Shown: positions 35,043 to 47,800, numbered from the stretch's first letter. The stretch: 64,000 nucleotides of DNA from Asterias amurensis (GCF_032118995.1 NC_092665.1:8055501-8119500); one strand, 5' to 3'. Notes: generated by a model from the sequence alone, not told the origin. Numbers and translations are program-made.

Positions 35043-35942
35043 GTAATTGTTGCTTTTAATCATTGCAGTTTTGCATTACATTTTCTGAATCGCAAGACTG
35101 CTTACAATTACCGTTAAAACTCTAGGAATGAGTGAGTACTGAAGAATTAAACGCTCTATATAGGCCTATAAAAATGATCATAGTATATGAGTGAGATTGA
35201 ATAAAAAACAGACTCGAACTAATATAATCAGTTTAATACCCTCCATTGAAACAGTTTGTGACGGATGTTTTAAACATTGTCCTTCCTAATTAACTAAAAT
35301 CAAAATATAGTGTATGTTCAGACGTTTCTATATGAATGTTTCGTCCCACGTGCAACTCAATTTTGCTGTAAAAAATTTTCAAGGCTGTATATATACGCTT
35401 CCCAAAAACATGAAATAAGGGAGTGTGACTCGTCTATTGCAAAGCCTAAAGCACTGCATCACGCTCATAATGCTATAGTAGGCTCCTATGCATTGTCATT
35501 GTTATTATGCGCATTAGTGTTTGATGACATTCTAATGACATAAAAGGTCATAATTTTTTATATGTGTGTAATAAAACGACAGTTGTGTCATTGCTGTATT
35601 CCTCTCTCATCTTGTTTCTTATTTCCGGTTTCTCGTTTGGGTGAAGTACACTGTATTATAAGCGGACGGAGCTCAAACCTCAAACCAAAGTCGTGTTTCG
35701 AAATGACTTTTGAAAGAAAACTCGGCGTTTCACAAAATACATAGACTTGATCCAAGTCGAACTTTCGTCGAGTCCTTCGTCGCGTCGAATTACTCCACTG
35801 AAAAACTGCATATCTTGGAGCAAGTTCGAGTGTGCACAAAACTAAAGGCTGACCATTTTGACTCGAACCCAGGCTGGTCGACCATTGGTTGACTACTGTG
35901 GTCGACCATTTGGAACCAGCCTCGAGCCCATGGTTTCTTCAC
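35043..35942. other. Intergenic, no gene recognised
   Basis: AT-rich sequence with no convincing open frame, RNA gene or transposon structure. Confidence 0.4.
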
Positions 35943-36189
35943 TGGGCCCAATTTCATAGCTGAGCTGCTAAGCACAGAAATTTGCTTAGCATGAAATTTT
36001 TCCTTGATAAAATTGGGATTACCAACCAAATTTCCACGTGATTTTTAGGATAAGCAAACAACAGCTGAGAACCAGCAACAAGCAATATGCAACAAATGGA
36101 AATTTGGTTGGTAACCCTGTTTTTATCAAGGAAGAAATTTCATGCTAAGCAAATTTTTGTGCTTAGCAGCTCTATGAAATTGGGCCCAA
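35943..36189. mobile_element. MITE with TGGGCCCAATTTCATAG ends
   Basis: Inverted ends TGGGCCCAATTTCATAGC and its inverse, with arms rich in GCTTAGCA. A further arm fragment follows to about 36265. Related fragments: 54655-54850, 56880-56985 and about 62165-62360. Confidence 0.75.
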
Positions 36190-36267
36190 CATAGAGCTGC
36201 TTAAGCACAAAATTTTGCTTAAGCAATAAATTCATTGCTTAGTAAAATCAGATTACCGGCCAAGACT

Positions 36268-36412
36268 CGTCGACCCAGGGAAGCTAAACGAACGCACCCA
36301 ATGTTTTACTCCAAATGTTTAACTATGTAACTGTTCATGTAATTCTGCCGCTGGCAGCGAACTGAATAGATTTTTAATAAACCATTGAATGAAATGAATG
36401 AATGAAATCGGG
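36268..36412 (+). mobile_element. Probable LINE 3' end fragment with (GAAT)-type tail
   Basis: Starts with the GGGAAGCTAAACGAACGCAC repeat shared with the opposite strand at 6805-6838 and ends in a short run of GAATGAAT. No coding part remains. Class uncertain. Confidence 0.4.
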
Positions 36413-37009
36413 GAGCCAGCAGTTCGCGCGCGCGAGAGCATTGATCTCGCGAGAGCACCGCCACAACTCGACTATCTCACCGCGTGGGGCCGATTTAACG
36501 ACTTGTCCACAAGTCTAGCGTCATCCTGGCATAACTGTCCCAACTATAGTTGGAACGCCCAACTCAAGTTGGGACCAGTCGACCGGTCCCCCAAAACGTA
36601 TGCGGAACGTCAACTCGACTCGGGGCACTTTTCGACCTACTATAAATCAAACCGATGTCGACCGTGTGATGTGATATGTGTGGCCGGCTGTGGATTACAC
36701 TATACACGACGTTCAAGTTCACGAATGAAGTTAAATTTGTTTGCATGATTTGTATATCAACAACCAAGAAAGGTAAAACACAATTATTTTGTTATTATTA
36801 TTAATTTTCCAATTCAGAGAAATATCCTTACGTTTTAGTTGTTCAGCCATCGATCGACTCGCCACCGACCGCGCGCAGCCTGTCAATCATGCCCTATGTC
36901 TATGTGCAGGCAGGCCGCGGGGTTTTCCCCTGGAAAAATAATCTGCTTCCGTCCTTGTTGTCAACTCCATCCTTGAAAAGCGTAAAAAATATTAAGTCTA
37001 CATTAAAGA
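36413..37009. other. GC-richer unexplained stretch
   Basis: Contains CGCGCGCGAGAG and an open frame at 36398-36748 (+) of 116 codons with no family resemblance. It could be regulatory or a decayed element. Confidence 0.3.
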
Positions 37010-37096
37010 TAGTTGCGATAACGTAAACCTCCTGCCGTCGGCAGGAGGGAACGTAACCCTCCTGCCGCCGGCAGGAGGGTTACGTTATCGCAACTA
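37010..37096. mobile_element. Palindromic micro-element (87 bp) with 9-bp target duplication
   Basis: Ends TAGTTGCGATAACGTAA and its inverse. The centre carries the hairpin CCTCCTGCCGNCGGCAGGAGG twice. Flanks are CATTAAAGA (37001-37009) and CATTAAACT (37097-37105), a 9-bp duplication with two changes. Same family as 37464-37520. Confidence 0.75.
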
Positions 37097-37463
37097 CATT
37101 AAACTTAAAGAGAAAATATCATAGATTGGTTTCTTATCTCCTGAAACCAAACATTACTGGTCTGAAAAGAAATGGGGGAAAACGGATTGTTATGAAGTGT
37201 GTGTGTGCTTCAAGGGGGGTGGGGTGTTTTACTTTCTAATAGTAATAATCATGCCTTATGATATCTCTGGATTTTAATATAGTTTTTTAGTAGCCATAAT
37301 TCCTTAGGACAAAAATGTACCTAAATTTGTGAAGTAGTAATTGAACAATATTTTTGGTTTATTTCAAAATTTACCAAGTCAGTTTCCCTTGTGGTTTATA
37401 TTGATATCTGAAACAAAAAGTCGCATCCCCTTAAGGAAGGTGATCCCCTGGCTGCCGCTACCC

Positions 37464-37520
37464 TAGTTGCGATAACGTAACCCTCCTGCCGACGGCAGGA
37501 GGGTAACGTTATCGCAACTA
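37464..37520. mobile_element. 57-bp palindromic micro-element with a natural empty site
   Basis: Two 28-bp arms (TAGTTGCGATAACGTAACCC and so on) pair at 27 of 28 positions around one central base. Flanks CCGCTACCC (37455-37463) and CCGCTTCCC (37521-37529) form a 9-bp target duplication. The paralogous unit at about 37825-37845 reads GGCTGCCGCTTCCCAGG without the insert. A 9-bp duplication fits Mutator-like elements (inference). Confidence 0.85.
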
Positions 37521-37647
37521 CCGCTTCCCAGGTTGTATCGTAATTTGGGTGTGATCCCTGGCTACACGGCAGTTAACGATTGTATGGCTTCTGACTGGCA
37601 CCCCCGAAAAAAGATATTGACAAAATAGGGACATCGCCAATATAGGG

Positions 37648-37719
37648 CTTATAGCTCAGTTGGTAGAGCACCAGCACGTTAATCAGGAGGTCGTTGGTTC
37701 GAATCCCACTCTAGTCAAT
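37648..37719 (+). pseudogene. tRNA-like sequence, probably SINE-derived (copy 1)
   Basis: Has an A box (TAGCTCAGTTGGTAGAGC), an apparent GTT (Asn) anticodon and a B box (GGTTCGAATCC). The anticodon stem is mispaired, position 33 is C rather than U, and one T-stem pair is broken. It is part of a repeated block, so a working tRNA is unlikely. Confidence 0.55.
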
Positions 37720-37959
37720 TCTTTGTTCAACCCCAAAAATCATTTCAAAATTTACCAGTCAGTTTCCCTTGTGGTTTATATTGATATCTGAGACAAAAAG
37801 TCGCATCCCCTTATAAGGTGATCCCCTGGCTGCCGCTTCCCAGGTTGTATCGTAATTTGGGTGTGATCCCTGGCTACACAGCAGTTGACGGTTGTATGGC
37901 TTCTGACTGGCACCCCCGAAAAAAGATATTGACCAAATAGGAACACTGCCAATAAAGGG

Positions 37960-38030
37960 CTAGATAGCTCAGTTGGTAGAGCGCCGGCACGTTAATCCGG
38001 AAGTCGTTGGTTCGAATCCCACTCTAGTCA
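37960..38030 (+). pseudogene. tRNA-like sequence, probably SINE-derived (copy 2)
   Basis: Better paired than copy 1 (CCGG stem in the anticodon arm; GGCTAGA with TCTAGTC as acceptor stem), but it still lacks U33 and has a T-stem mismatch. A degraded relative of the 3' half occurs near 58205-58245. Confidence 0.55.
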
Positions 38031-38095
38031 ATTCTTTGTTCAACCCCAAAAATCATTTCAAAATTTACCAGTCAGTTTCCCCGTGTGGTTTGTAT

Positions 38096-38637
38096 TGATT
38101 TATTTTGCACGCCATACAAGCTTCTGAATATTCAATAAAATACCAACCAATGAAAGGTGTGAAAACATATGACGTTGCTCCAATGTCGTGCATGCATATA
38201 GATATAAGCATCTTTGTTAATGGCGGACTGTCTCTCGCAACGTAAAACCAAAACTTTGAAAATTTCAACACAACATGAAGTGTAAGTGTTATTGTTAAAA
38301 AATTGGATAGAGGATTTGAAAAAAAAACATTCAGTTTTTTATTGTGAACAATTTTCCTGTTATCCTACTGAAAACACATGACACCAGGATATAAGAAAAG
38401 AAAATATTGTGCACTGTTTACATTGTGCGAGAGCCAGACTACACAGCCAGCCAGAGGTTGAAGGACTCTCATTGCTTACAGGCAACCCGTTGGATTGCTA
38501 AAATGGATGGCGCGTAGACTGAGAGAGGGTAGATGTTCCACTATCTTGTTCTTGATGGGTAGAATGAGAATTTGTATTGGTCGTTTGAGGCATCTGATAG
38601 GCCTATGGTATACAATACATTGTATGGAGGGTTACAA
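38096..38637. other. Intergenic, no gene recognised
   Basis: No supported coding or RNA feature. Confidence 0.4.
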
Positions 38638-40690
38638 TTATGGCAATTCCTGATAGGTGCGACCATCGGGAGGATGGATGGTTACAATTCCTGGTGGTTG
38701 CGACCATCAAGAGGATCGAGGGTTACAATTCCTGATGGTTGCGACCATCGGGAGGATGGGGTTTCAATTCCTGATGGTTGCGACCATCGAGAGGATGGAG
38801 GGTTACAATTCCTGATGGTTGCGACCATTGTGAGGATGGAGGGTTACAATTCCTGATGGTTGCGATCATTGGGAGCATATTCCTGATGGTCACGACCATT
38901 GGGAGGATATTCCTGATGGTCACGACCATCGGGAGGATGTTAGGGTTACAATACGGATGGTTGCGACCATCGAGAGGATGAATGGTTACAATTCCTGGTG
39001 GTTGCGACCATCGTGAGGATGGATGGTTTCCATTCCTAATGGTTGTGACTATCGAGAGGATGGATGGTTACAATTCCTGATGGTTGCGATCATTGGGAGG
39101 ATATTCCTGATGGTCACGACCATCGGGAGGATGTTAGGGTTACAATACTGATGGTTGCGACCATCGAGAGGATGGATGGTTACAATTCCTGGTGGTTGCG
39201 ACCATCGTGAGGATGGATGGTTTCCATTCCTAATGGTTGTGACTATCGAGAGGATGGATGGTTACAATTCCTGATGGCTACGACCATCGTGAGGATGGAG
39301 GGTTACAATTCCTGATGGTTGCGACCATCGAGAGGATGGGGTTTCAATTCCTGATGGTTGCAACCATCGTGAGGATGGAGGGTTACAATTCCTGATGGCT
39401 ACGACCATCAGGCATGTCAGGAGGATCGAGGGTTACAACTCCTGATGGTTGCGACCATCGGGAGGATGGGGTTACAATTCCTGATTTCTATGACCATCAG
39501 GAGGATGGAGGGTTAAAATTCCTGATGGCTACGACCATCAGGAGGATAGAGGGTTACAATTCCTGATGGTTGTGACCATCGAGAGGATGGAGGGTTACAA
39601 TTCCTGATGGCTACGACCATCAGGAGGATAGAGGGTTACAATTCCTGATGGTTGTGACCATCAGGAGGATGGAGGGTTACAATTCCTGGTGGCTACAACC
39701 ATCAGGAGGATAGAGGGTTACAATTCCTGATGGTTGTGACCATTGAGAGGATAGAGGGTTACAATTCCTGATGGTAGTGACCATCGAGACGATGGAGGGT
39801 TACAACTCCTGATGGTTGCGACCATCAGGCATGTCAGGAGGATGGAGGGTTACAATTCCTGATGGTTGTGACCATCGAGACGATAGAGGGTTTCAATTCC
39901 TGATGGTTGCGACCATCGTAGGATGGAGGGTTTCAATTCTTGATGGTCGCGACCCTCGTAGGAAGGAGGGTTACAATTCCTGATGGTCGCGACCATCGAG
40001 AGGATGGAGGGTTGCAAACCTGATGGTCGCGACCTTTCTGAGGATGGAGGGTTACAACTCCCGATAGCTGCGACCATCGGGAGGATGGAGGGTTACAATT
40101 CCTGATGGTCGCGACCATCGAGAGGATGGAGGGTTGCAAACCTGATGGTCGCGACCTTTCTGAGGATGGAGGGTTACAATTCCCGATAGTTGCGACCATC
40201 GGGAGGATGGAGGGTTACAATTCCTGATGGTCATGACCATCCAGAGTATAGAGGGTTACAATTCCTGATGGTCGCGACCATTGGGAGGATGGAGGGATAC
40301 AATTAAGGAAATTCCTGTTGGTTGCGACCATTGGGGGTAGGGGGTTACAATTCCTGATGGTTGCAACCATTGAACGGATGGAGGGTTACTATTCCTGATT
40401 GTTGCGACCATCGTGAGGATGGAGGGTTACAATTCCTTATAATTGCGACCATTGTGAGGATGAAGGGTTACAATTCCTGATGGTTGCGACCATCGAGAGG
40501 ATGGAGGGTTACAATTCCTTATAATTGCGACCATCGTGAGGATGGAGGGTTACAATTCCTTATAATTGCGACCATTGTGAGGATGAAGGGTTACAATTCC
40601 TGATGGTTGCGACCATCGTGAGGATGGAGGGCTACAATTCCTGATGGTTGCGACCATTGTGAGGATGGAGGGTTACAATTCTTCATGGTT
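38638..40690. repeat. 2-kb array of 41-bp units, each with a palindrome
   Basis: About 50 units of GAGGATGGAGGGTTACAATT plus CCTGATGGTTGCGACCATCG-type sequence. Many units contain GATGGTCGCGACCATC, a perfect 16-bp palindrome, or a one-mismatch form, so either strand could form a ladder of small hairpins. Open frames here are artefacts of repetition. Confidence 0.9.
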
Positions 40691-41100
40691 GAGACTTTTT
40701 GTGGTAAAATTCAATTCATAGATTTAAAGCAAAATGCATTGCATCATTGAAACCCCCAAAGCAATCCCCAGTGAAAAAAAAACCTAAACAGATTCTCGAG
40801 TGTCTCTTTTTTGGATTGTTTTGTACAGTTTAAAACTGCAGAGAGAATCGGGAGAGAGAATCGTTGGGCTTCTGTTGTCTCTTGCAAAGCACACATGTCC
40901 ATTCAAAACAAGTTAGAATTGGACCAGTCACTGTACCTGGGTACGTACGGGAGATAGATGTGAGTTGTTGTTTCCACCAAAGTAAGATCCACAGAGTCTT
41001 ATTTGAAACGGTGAACATGACTGCAAGAGTTGTTGTCTGGTTGAACGTTGACGGCGGCATCATTCACAAGTGTCATGGACCGCGTTCCTACTGGATCCAC
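40691..41100. other. Intergenic upstream of the MS4A-like gene
   Basis: Open frames exist on both strands at 40830-41145, but I recognise no family. The right part may belong to the retroelement that ends at 41590. Confidence 0.35.
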
Positions 41101-41590
41101 AATTGCAAGATCGGGATCCCGCAACAAGATCAGTTGCAGGCGTGAAATCGCAGTCGCGTTCCCACTTGAGTATGATCGCGTAATGATCCTCCTTTTTGGG
41201 AACAGAAGTGGGTTGAAAAGAATACTGTTTTGCTTGAAAGTTGCGGGGTCTGATCCCACTTTAATCCTACTCCCGAGGAGGATCCAAAAATTTCGGTTAG
41301 ATCCTGATCCTCTCGCATTCCCACCGGAGCCTGTTTCTGTTTTATCGCCCTTTCGGGGGTCTTGATCGCCCTTTTCTCGGGTTGGGAGATCACTGCGGGG
41401 TCCACTGGGAATGGGGTCATAAACACCGTAGGTCCAAGTTAAGTGCCCTGAGGAACACCAGAAATGATGGCCGGACCACTATTGTTCGAAGGTGTACTTT
41501 TACCCGACATCATATGAATCAGCGCCTTGAGGGGGATTGTTTCTGCTATTGTTTTTGCGCTTTATAAATTTCTCTTATTATTATTATTGT
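41100..41590 (+). mobile_element. Retroelement 3' end sharing the SINE tail
   Basis: Ends CAGCGCCTTGAGGGGGATTG, then GCGCTTTATAAATTTC and a (TTA)n run, clearly like the SINE tail (CAGCGCCTTGAGTAC, TTGTTTGG, GCGCTATATAAGACTTT, TTA repeats). The body is unassigned. Confidence 0.5.
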
Positions 41591-41846
41591 CAAAAACACT
41601 TATACTTGGGTCAGCTTTTTTCAAGTGTTGAACGAGTTCAACGCACCTTTGGCTCATTTGGTTTCTCTAAAAAAGCTTTCCATTGCTTTTTACCATTAAC
41701 TTGTGAAGTAGGCTACAATGTAGGACCAAAATGTATACCCTACAATGTATACCCTGCTTTTGGAGAGACCCACCTTGTGTTTTTAAAAGCAATAATTGTT
41801 CACTTGATGATTGATTTTTTCCAGGTGAAATTTAAGCCATAAAACT

Positions 41847-44800
41847 ATGACAGCAGTCAATGTTGAAGTTCCTGCTCCGATGTATGTAGCAGCACAACCC
41901 CAACAGCAAATGGTACAGTATGTGTTAAAACACCTACTACCCTGTACATGTTGAAAGCTACATCCAGATTATGAATTGATAAAAAGAACAATACTTTAAC
42001 CATGTTAACCGTCCAGTTTAGCATGTACTGCAGCTGTCTCGGGAATGCACTCTTTTAAAGGGACATACCGGCTAAAAATAAAACCATTATGAAATTTAGG
42101 GATGTTAAATACATGTAGTAGTAAAAACATTTTAGATGGGATGGTTGTTCATTAAAACCACCGATAACACCAGAGTTCATTTAAAAAAATCATTAAAACA
42201 AGTAACTATCATGTATTAAAAACCTGAGAGTGGTCAAGGTCAGTGTGTAGGCTTTCCAGCCATTGCAATTGTCAAGTCTATACTTACAAAAAGTATAAAA
42301 GATCCGAAGGTTACTGATAAACATCCACTGGCACTACATGTAGTAAGCAAGGCCTACTACTTAAGTGCATTGCCAAATGCAGTTGGAATGCGATCGTGGT
42401 TATTTACCTCGACTTCGTCTCGGTAAAATTATCAAGAACCAGGCCTCGGCGGGTTTAAACCACTTGTTAAAAACCTCTTCACCACGCATTGATTCCCATA
42501 TTATAGTTGGATATCATAAGATCTTGTGACTTATTTGAACCCCTTTTCTATAAGTTCTATTAGATCACGCCACCTTTGTTTTTTGAAAAATGCTCGAAAA
42601 TGGCAAACAAAATATTGTTTTCTTTTATAGGGAATGTTCTTCTCTGTTCCTGGAAGACCTTTGGAGTCATATCTTAGTTTATTTTGTAGCCTCAAATAGC
42701 CCAAACGAAGCCTCGTATTGGTACAATATTCACTTTTCTCATTGTAAGTATCTGCGCCAACAAGATCCCATCAATTTTTTTTTGTATTCGTCTAAGTTTA
42801 GTATTTAGTATTCCCAAACCGAGAGTCAGCAAACCTTTTATTTATTTCTTTGGTATAATGATGTACATCATCACTCTATTTTGTTTAGAAGTAGATTTGA
42901 TAACCAATGAATCATACCCCCACCCCCATAATTTGGTACATTCTTACAGGCAGAGCCTCTTAAACAAACCTGCATTTGATGTACATATAGTGCCCCTACC
43001 TTTGTACTGTTAAAGCACACTTTACCTGGAAAAAAGCCACTAGGTCAATGTTCTTTATGGTTAAAAAGTGTTTGAAATGTTTCATTATTGGAACTGCTTC
43101 TATAAATAGAAAGTTTAAAACAGTCAATTAATTAATTAATTTGGTTTGGTGTGTTTGACATGTATACAATAATTGACCTAATTAACTTGTCATTCATTAG
43201 ATTGCTGTACAGCTCCCCAGAGCTTCTTATGGTGGCACTGGCTGTTGTGATGTTGGACACTACAAGACCATTAGAGCCATGGGTATTGTACAAGTTGTTT
43301 GTGGAGCCTGCTGTGCTGTCCTGGGGATTCTCCTCTTAACGTTTAATGCCGTTTCTCTTGGATCACTGTCCGGCTTCCCAATCTGGGCTGGAATTGGGGT
43401 AAGTAGCCTATTTCATTTATCAGGAAAAACTTTGTAAATAAAATATTAAAACATTACTTACAAACCTGCCCAATAGCCCCGTGATTACCACAGTGATTTC
43501 TGCATATCTGGCCATTTTTCAGTTTTAGAATCTTTCTGGTATTTCATTCAATAAAATTTGAAAAAAATTCCACTGGAAGCATAATCAAAGGGGGTTAAAT
43601 TCCCTTCTAGGAATGCTACTGTTGGTGAGTACTTGCATAAAGTACTCATCTTCTGTAGTATGGTCACACGCTTTTTGTGAACAGCATGGTTCATGTAGTA
43701 TGTATAGAGATAATTTTAATGTAATGTATCCTGTAGGGATCCTGCAAGAGCTTTACACGGGATTATTAACTTGGCTTAGTTAATATAATAATAAAAGTCT
43801 TATATAGCGCACGTATCTACCAAACAAGGTACTCAAGGCGCTGAGTATATACAAACTTTCAGAAAGATAGGTTATTGCAGTGATGGATTCTGAGACCCAA
43901 TTATGTAGCACTTATAAGGGTTTAAAAGGTGCTCCGGCGCATGAAGCAGCCACAACCAGAAACACCGGGGCGAACCCTTCTCTTTTTGATAAGTGCACTG
44001 GGTTCTTTTACATGCGTTATACAACACATGGGACCAATGGCTTTATGTCCCATCCGAAGGACGAAACAATGGTAAAGTGTCTTGCTCAACTACACAAGTG
44101 TCAGGGGTAGGGATTTGAACCCACACTCTGCTGATCAGAAACACCAGAGTTTGAATTTGGTGCTCTTATACGCTCGCCACGACACTTCCACGTTCCAGAT
44201 ATGATCACAGTTCAAGGAGTTGATGATTCAAGTTTAGTGTTTGGGTATTGTTATAGGACCTCTCTCTTACCACTAGGCCTGGGCGAATTATTCGAATATC
44301 CGGTTAATGGCGAATAGGTTTTCCTATCCGTAACCGCGAATGCCTTTTTTTTCTTAACTGGATATCCGCATAGGGCGCGAATACCTATTTACAAACCGGA
44401 TAATTCTGTAATTACAACCGAGTAACCGGATATTCTTTAATATCCGAATATCCGCGGACGTCGGGCGACAACTGATATGAATGTTTTGTCTGAATCCTTA
44501 TGAAACTTCTATTAAGACAGCATAAAACAGCATGTATTAAGTATTTAACTATGCTCACCTCCGTGAAGAGTTAAAACAATGACATTTCTGACGTAATTTG
44601 TTCAAAGATTACAAACGTTTTCCTTCACGTAGAGTCAATCACGATCAAAAGAAAAAGCAAATCGCCATCTTTAAATTAGATCCGGTCATTTTTATGAATG
44701 AACCGAGTGACACTGTCTAAAACTAATATCAATCCGCCCATAAGATCTCATTCACAAACGAACAGCGCCCTCTAGCGGCAAAAAAAAAATATTTTTAATT

Positions 44801-47800
44801 TTTTTTAATTTTTTTTTTAAATAGCGCCCTCTAGCGGCGAAAAAACTATTCGAATATCCGGTTAATTTCGGCCATAGTTGGCCAGCGGTATCCGAATAAC
44901 AAAATTTCACTATTCGCCCAGCACTACTGACACTGGCCAGTTCTTTGAAGAATTAAACAGTTTTTAAACTAAAGCTAACGACCTGTTTATAAGAGTGTTT
45001 TGATGAGCGTGATTCAGCTTGCATTCCACCAATTTAACAAGCTTAAGACGTTACATACATTGAGTTCTCTCTCTTATCAAAGACTATGCCATCGCTGCAG
45101 CTCATTTCATATGTATTCATAGAAGGATTATAATGGTCAGATACCTCAAAATGTTTCTGAATTCAACGAATTGATGTAACTTATACATGACTTATACATT
45201 TATACATTTTTTTTGATAACTTTCCGTATGGCGCCACCACTTTTTCACTCATTTTTACAAAAAGGGATATATCAATCAGGTAAATTAGATACTATATTAT
45301 TTTATTTCGAATGAAAAAGTGGTGGCGCCATACGGAAACTTTTCCATTTTTTTTCCAGTTGTATTTGGTTGCAGGAATTCTTGGCATTGTAGCTGCATCA
45401 AAGAAATCAAAGAGATTAGTGAGTATTTTTTGTTTTTCTTTAAACCCTTAAAGGAACGTTACAGAATTGGTAAGGAAAAAAATTTGTGAATATCACAGAT
45501 TTACATAAAACTTACACGGTCTAATGATGATGTAGTAGAAAACAGCCCTTGAAATATTTCTGTCTGAAATGTCATATTTGATGAGAAATAAATAATCTAA
45601 CTTTGCGTTTGGAGTTTGTCGCTCAGTGAGCGTTTTATTCATTTTTATTTTGGCATCGATGCAATGCAAAATTTGTAATCGGTTTTTCACTATTCTCTCG
45701 TGATCCAGATGGCCGATCGATCTCGATATCAAACTTCTACAGGTTTGTCAGTTTATGTATATGGTGGATTACATAAAGTGCTTACACTACCAGCAACTGT
45801 TTTGTTAGCAAAAACCAATTCTGTAATGTTCCTTTAAGCACTCACAAGTAAACATTGAGTCAATTACATGAACTCTTGAATGCAACAGGGAAAGTGACAA
45901 GGTTTTGTACTGTACCTAGTAATTCTTTGATGACTCTCCTTGGGATTACTTTTATGCATCACAAGTTTGATTTATTTTGTGGAGGATGAATTTATTTTTT
46001 CTTGGATCATATCAAAGCTTTAAAAATAAAAACTTAAAACAGGTCATGTCAAGTAAAATTAACAAACATTATTTGTATGTAAGGTAAATGTTCGTTACGT
46101 GGAAAGTTGAACACAAGTTTGCTCCACTGTACTGTCGTCTCAATAAAACAAACTGTTAAAAAAGTAGTTAAAGAAAATATTCTCAACATACCATTGTGGC
46201 ACCTTTTACCTTGCCAATAACTTGTTTGTTTTCCTCCAAGTCCAACTCTCCAAAATAAGGGAATCATTGTGTGGTGAAGAGGTTTTAAACTAGCAGTTTA
46301 AACCCGCCGTGGCCTGGTTCTTGATAATTTTACCGAGACAAAGTCGAGGTAAATTTTTTTTTTCAGGCTCTGAAGGAGCCACTGGCATCCCTGATAATTT
46401 ACTTACAAAACAAAATCAGCAAGAGTGATCCAATCCTTCAAACCTTTCAGCTTGAATTTTTCTATCAAGTGCCATTGTTGTGAGGGACCATGTATTGACT
46501 CCATTGAACTGTAGCAGACTGTGAGATATCTTCTGTAGAATTCAAAACTGCATTGATGTCAAACATAATAATAATAACACAAATTTATACCACGCTTAAT
46601 ACTACGTTTCTAAGCGCATGGTGCTGGTGTCCTGGTAAAGACAATAGTAAACCAGGGCAACAGCACCAAATAAAGAACAATACATATAAACAAAATAAGC
46701 AAACAAAAGCAGAAATAAACATGAGAAATAAACACAATTAACAGAAAATAACAAGCTGCAGAATGGGGTAACTACATAGATTTGAACAAGTGAGTTTTCA
46801 ACATAGTTTTAAATGTCTGTAAGGAAGAAGCATTTTGAAGTTTGGGAGGGAGAGTGTTCCATAATTTGGGAGCTGCAACAGAGAAAGCTCTGTCACCGTA
46901 GCGTGTTTTCACATGAGGACCAGGTATCAATTGAAGGGGAGAGGATGTGGAAGATCGTAGCCGGGTTGAAGGAACTTTTTGTTGAATGAGTTCTGAGAGA
47001 TATGTAGGACACTGACCATTATTACGAGTTTTGAAAGTGAGCAGAAGAATTTTAAACTGAATGCGTTGAATGATAGGAAGCCAGTGGAGATGTTTGAGAA
47101 TAGGAGTGATGTGTTCATGACACCGTGTACGTGTAACCATGCGTGCAGCAGTGTTTTGGATACGCTGAATGAAGAGGCATGAGATGAGAGGAAGGCAGGT
47201 TAACAAAGAGACTGTTGCAATAATCTAAATGGGAAGTGAATGAGGCGTTCAGTTGAAGAATTGTCCAAAAAATTCTGAATTTTCCCAACTTTGTGAATGC
47301 CAAAAAATGCAGCTCAGATATGAGAATGCATGTTTAGAGTTGAATCCAGGGTAACACCAAGGTTTTTAGCCGATGTTGAAGTCGTCGCCACAGCATTGTC
47401 TATAACGAAGTCAGGCAAGCTAGATGAATTGCGGAACTGAGATGTTATATGCATTATTCCTGTTTTATCGCCATTGAGCTTGAGGTAATTATTCAGAGCC
47501 CACTTTTTGACGTCAACAATGCATTCTTCGAGTTTCTTTATGCCAACCTATTGATTACAGTGTTTAACAGTTACATACAGTTGGGTATCATCAGCGTAAG
47601 TAACATGAACTATGAACATTTATAACATCATTTAGAGGACTGGTATACAAAATGAACTCAAGAGGCCCTAAAGCAGAATGACAGAGGTAGAGGATTTGAA
47701 ACAACGCCATTAATAACAACTCTCTGTTCTCGATGTTCAAGAAACCATTTCAATGCAGTACCACCAATTCCAAACCTGTGGCAAAAGCGCAGCTAGAGTG

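Larger units (their letters stand above)
37365..38095 (+). repeat. Tandemly repeated block with tRNA-like units
   Basis: A unit of about 310 bp is present twice plus a start of a third, beginning AAAATTTACCAGTCAGTTTC. Each full unit ends with a tRNA-like sequence (37648-37719 and 37960-38030). The first unit carries the 57-bp palindromic insertion; the second shows the same site empty. Confidence 0.8.

Noticed and set aside
36398-36748. 116-codon plus-strand open frame
   Set aside because: No recognisable family, no exon borders consistent with a gene, and it starts in a LINE-like (GAAT) tail.
37648-38030. Two functional tRNA-Asn genes
   Set aside because: A and B boxes exist, but U33 is missing, stems are mispaired and they lie in a repeated block; kept as tRNA-like pseudogenes.
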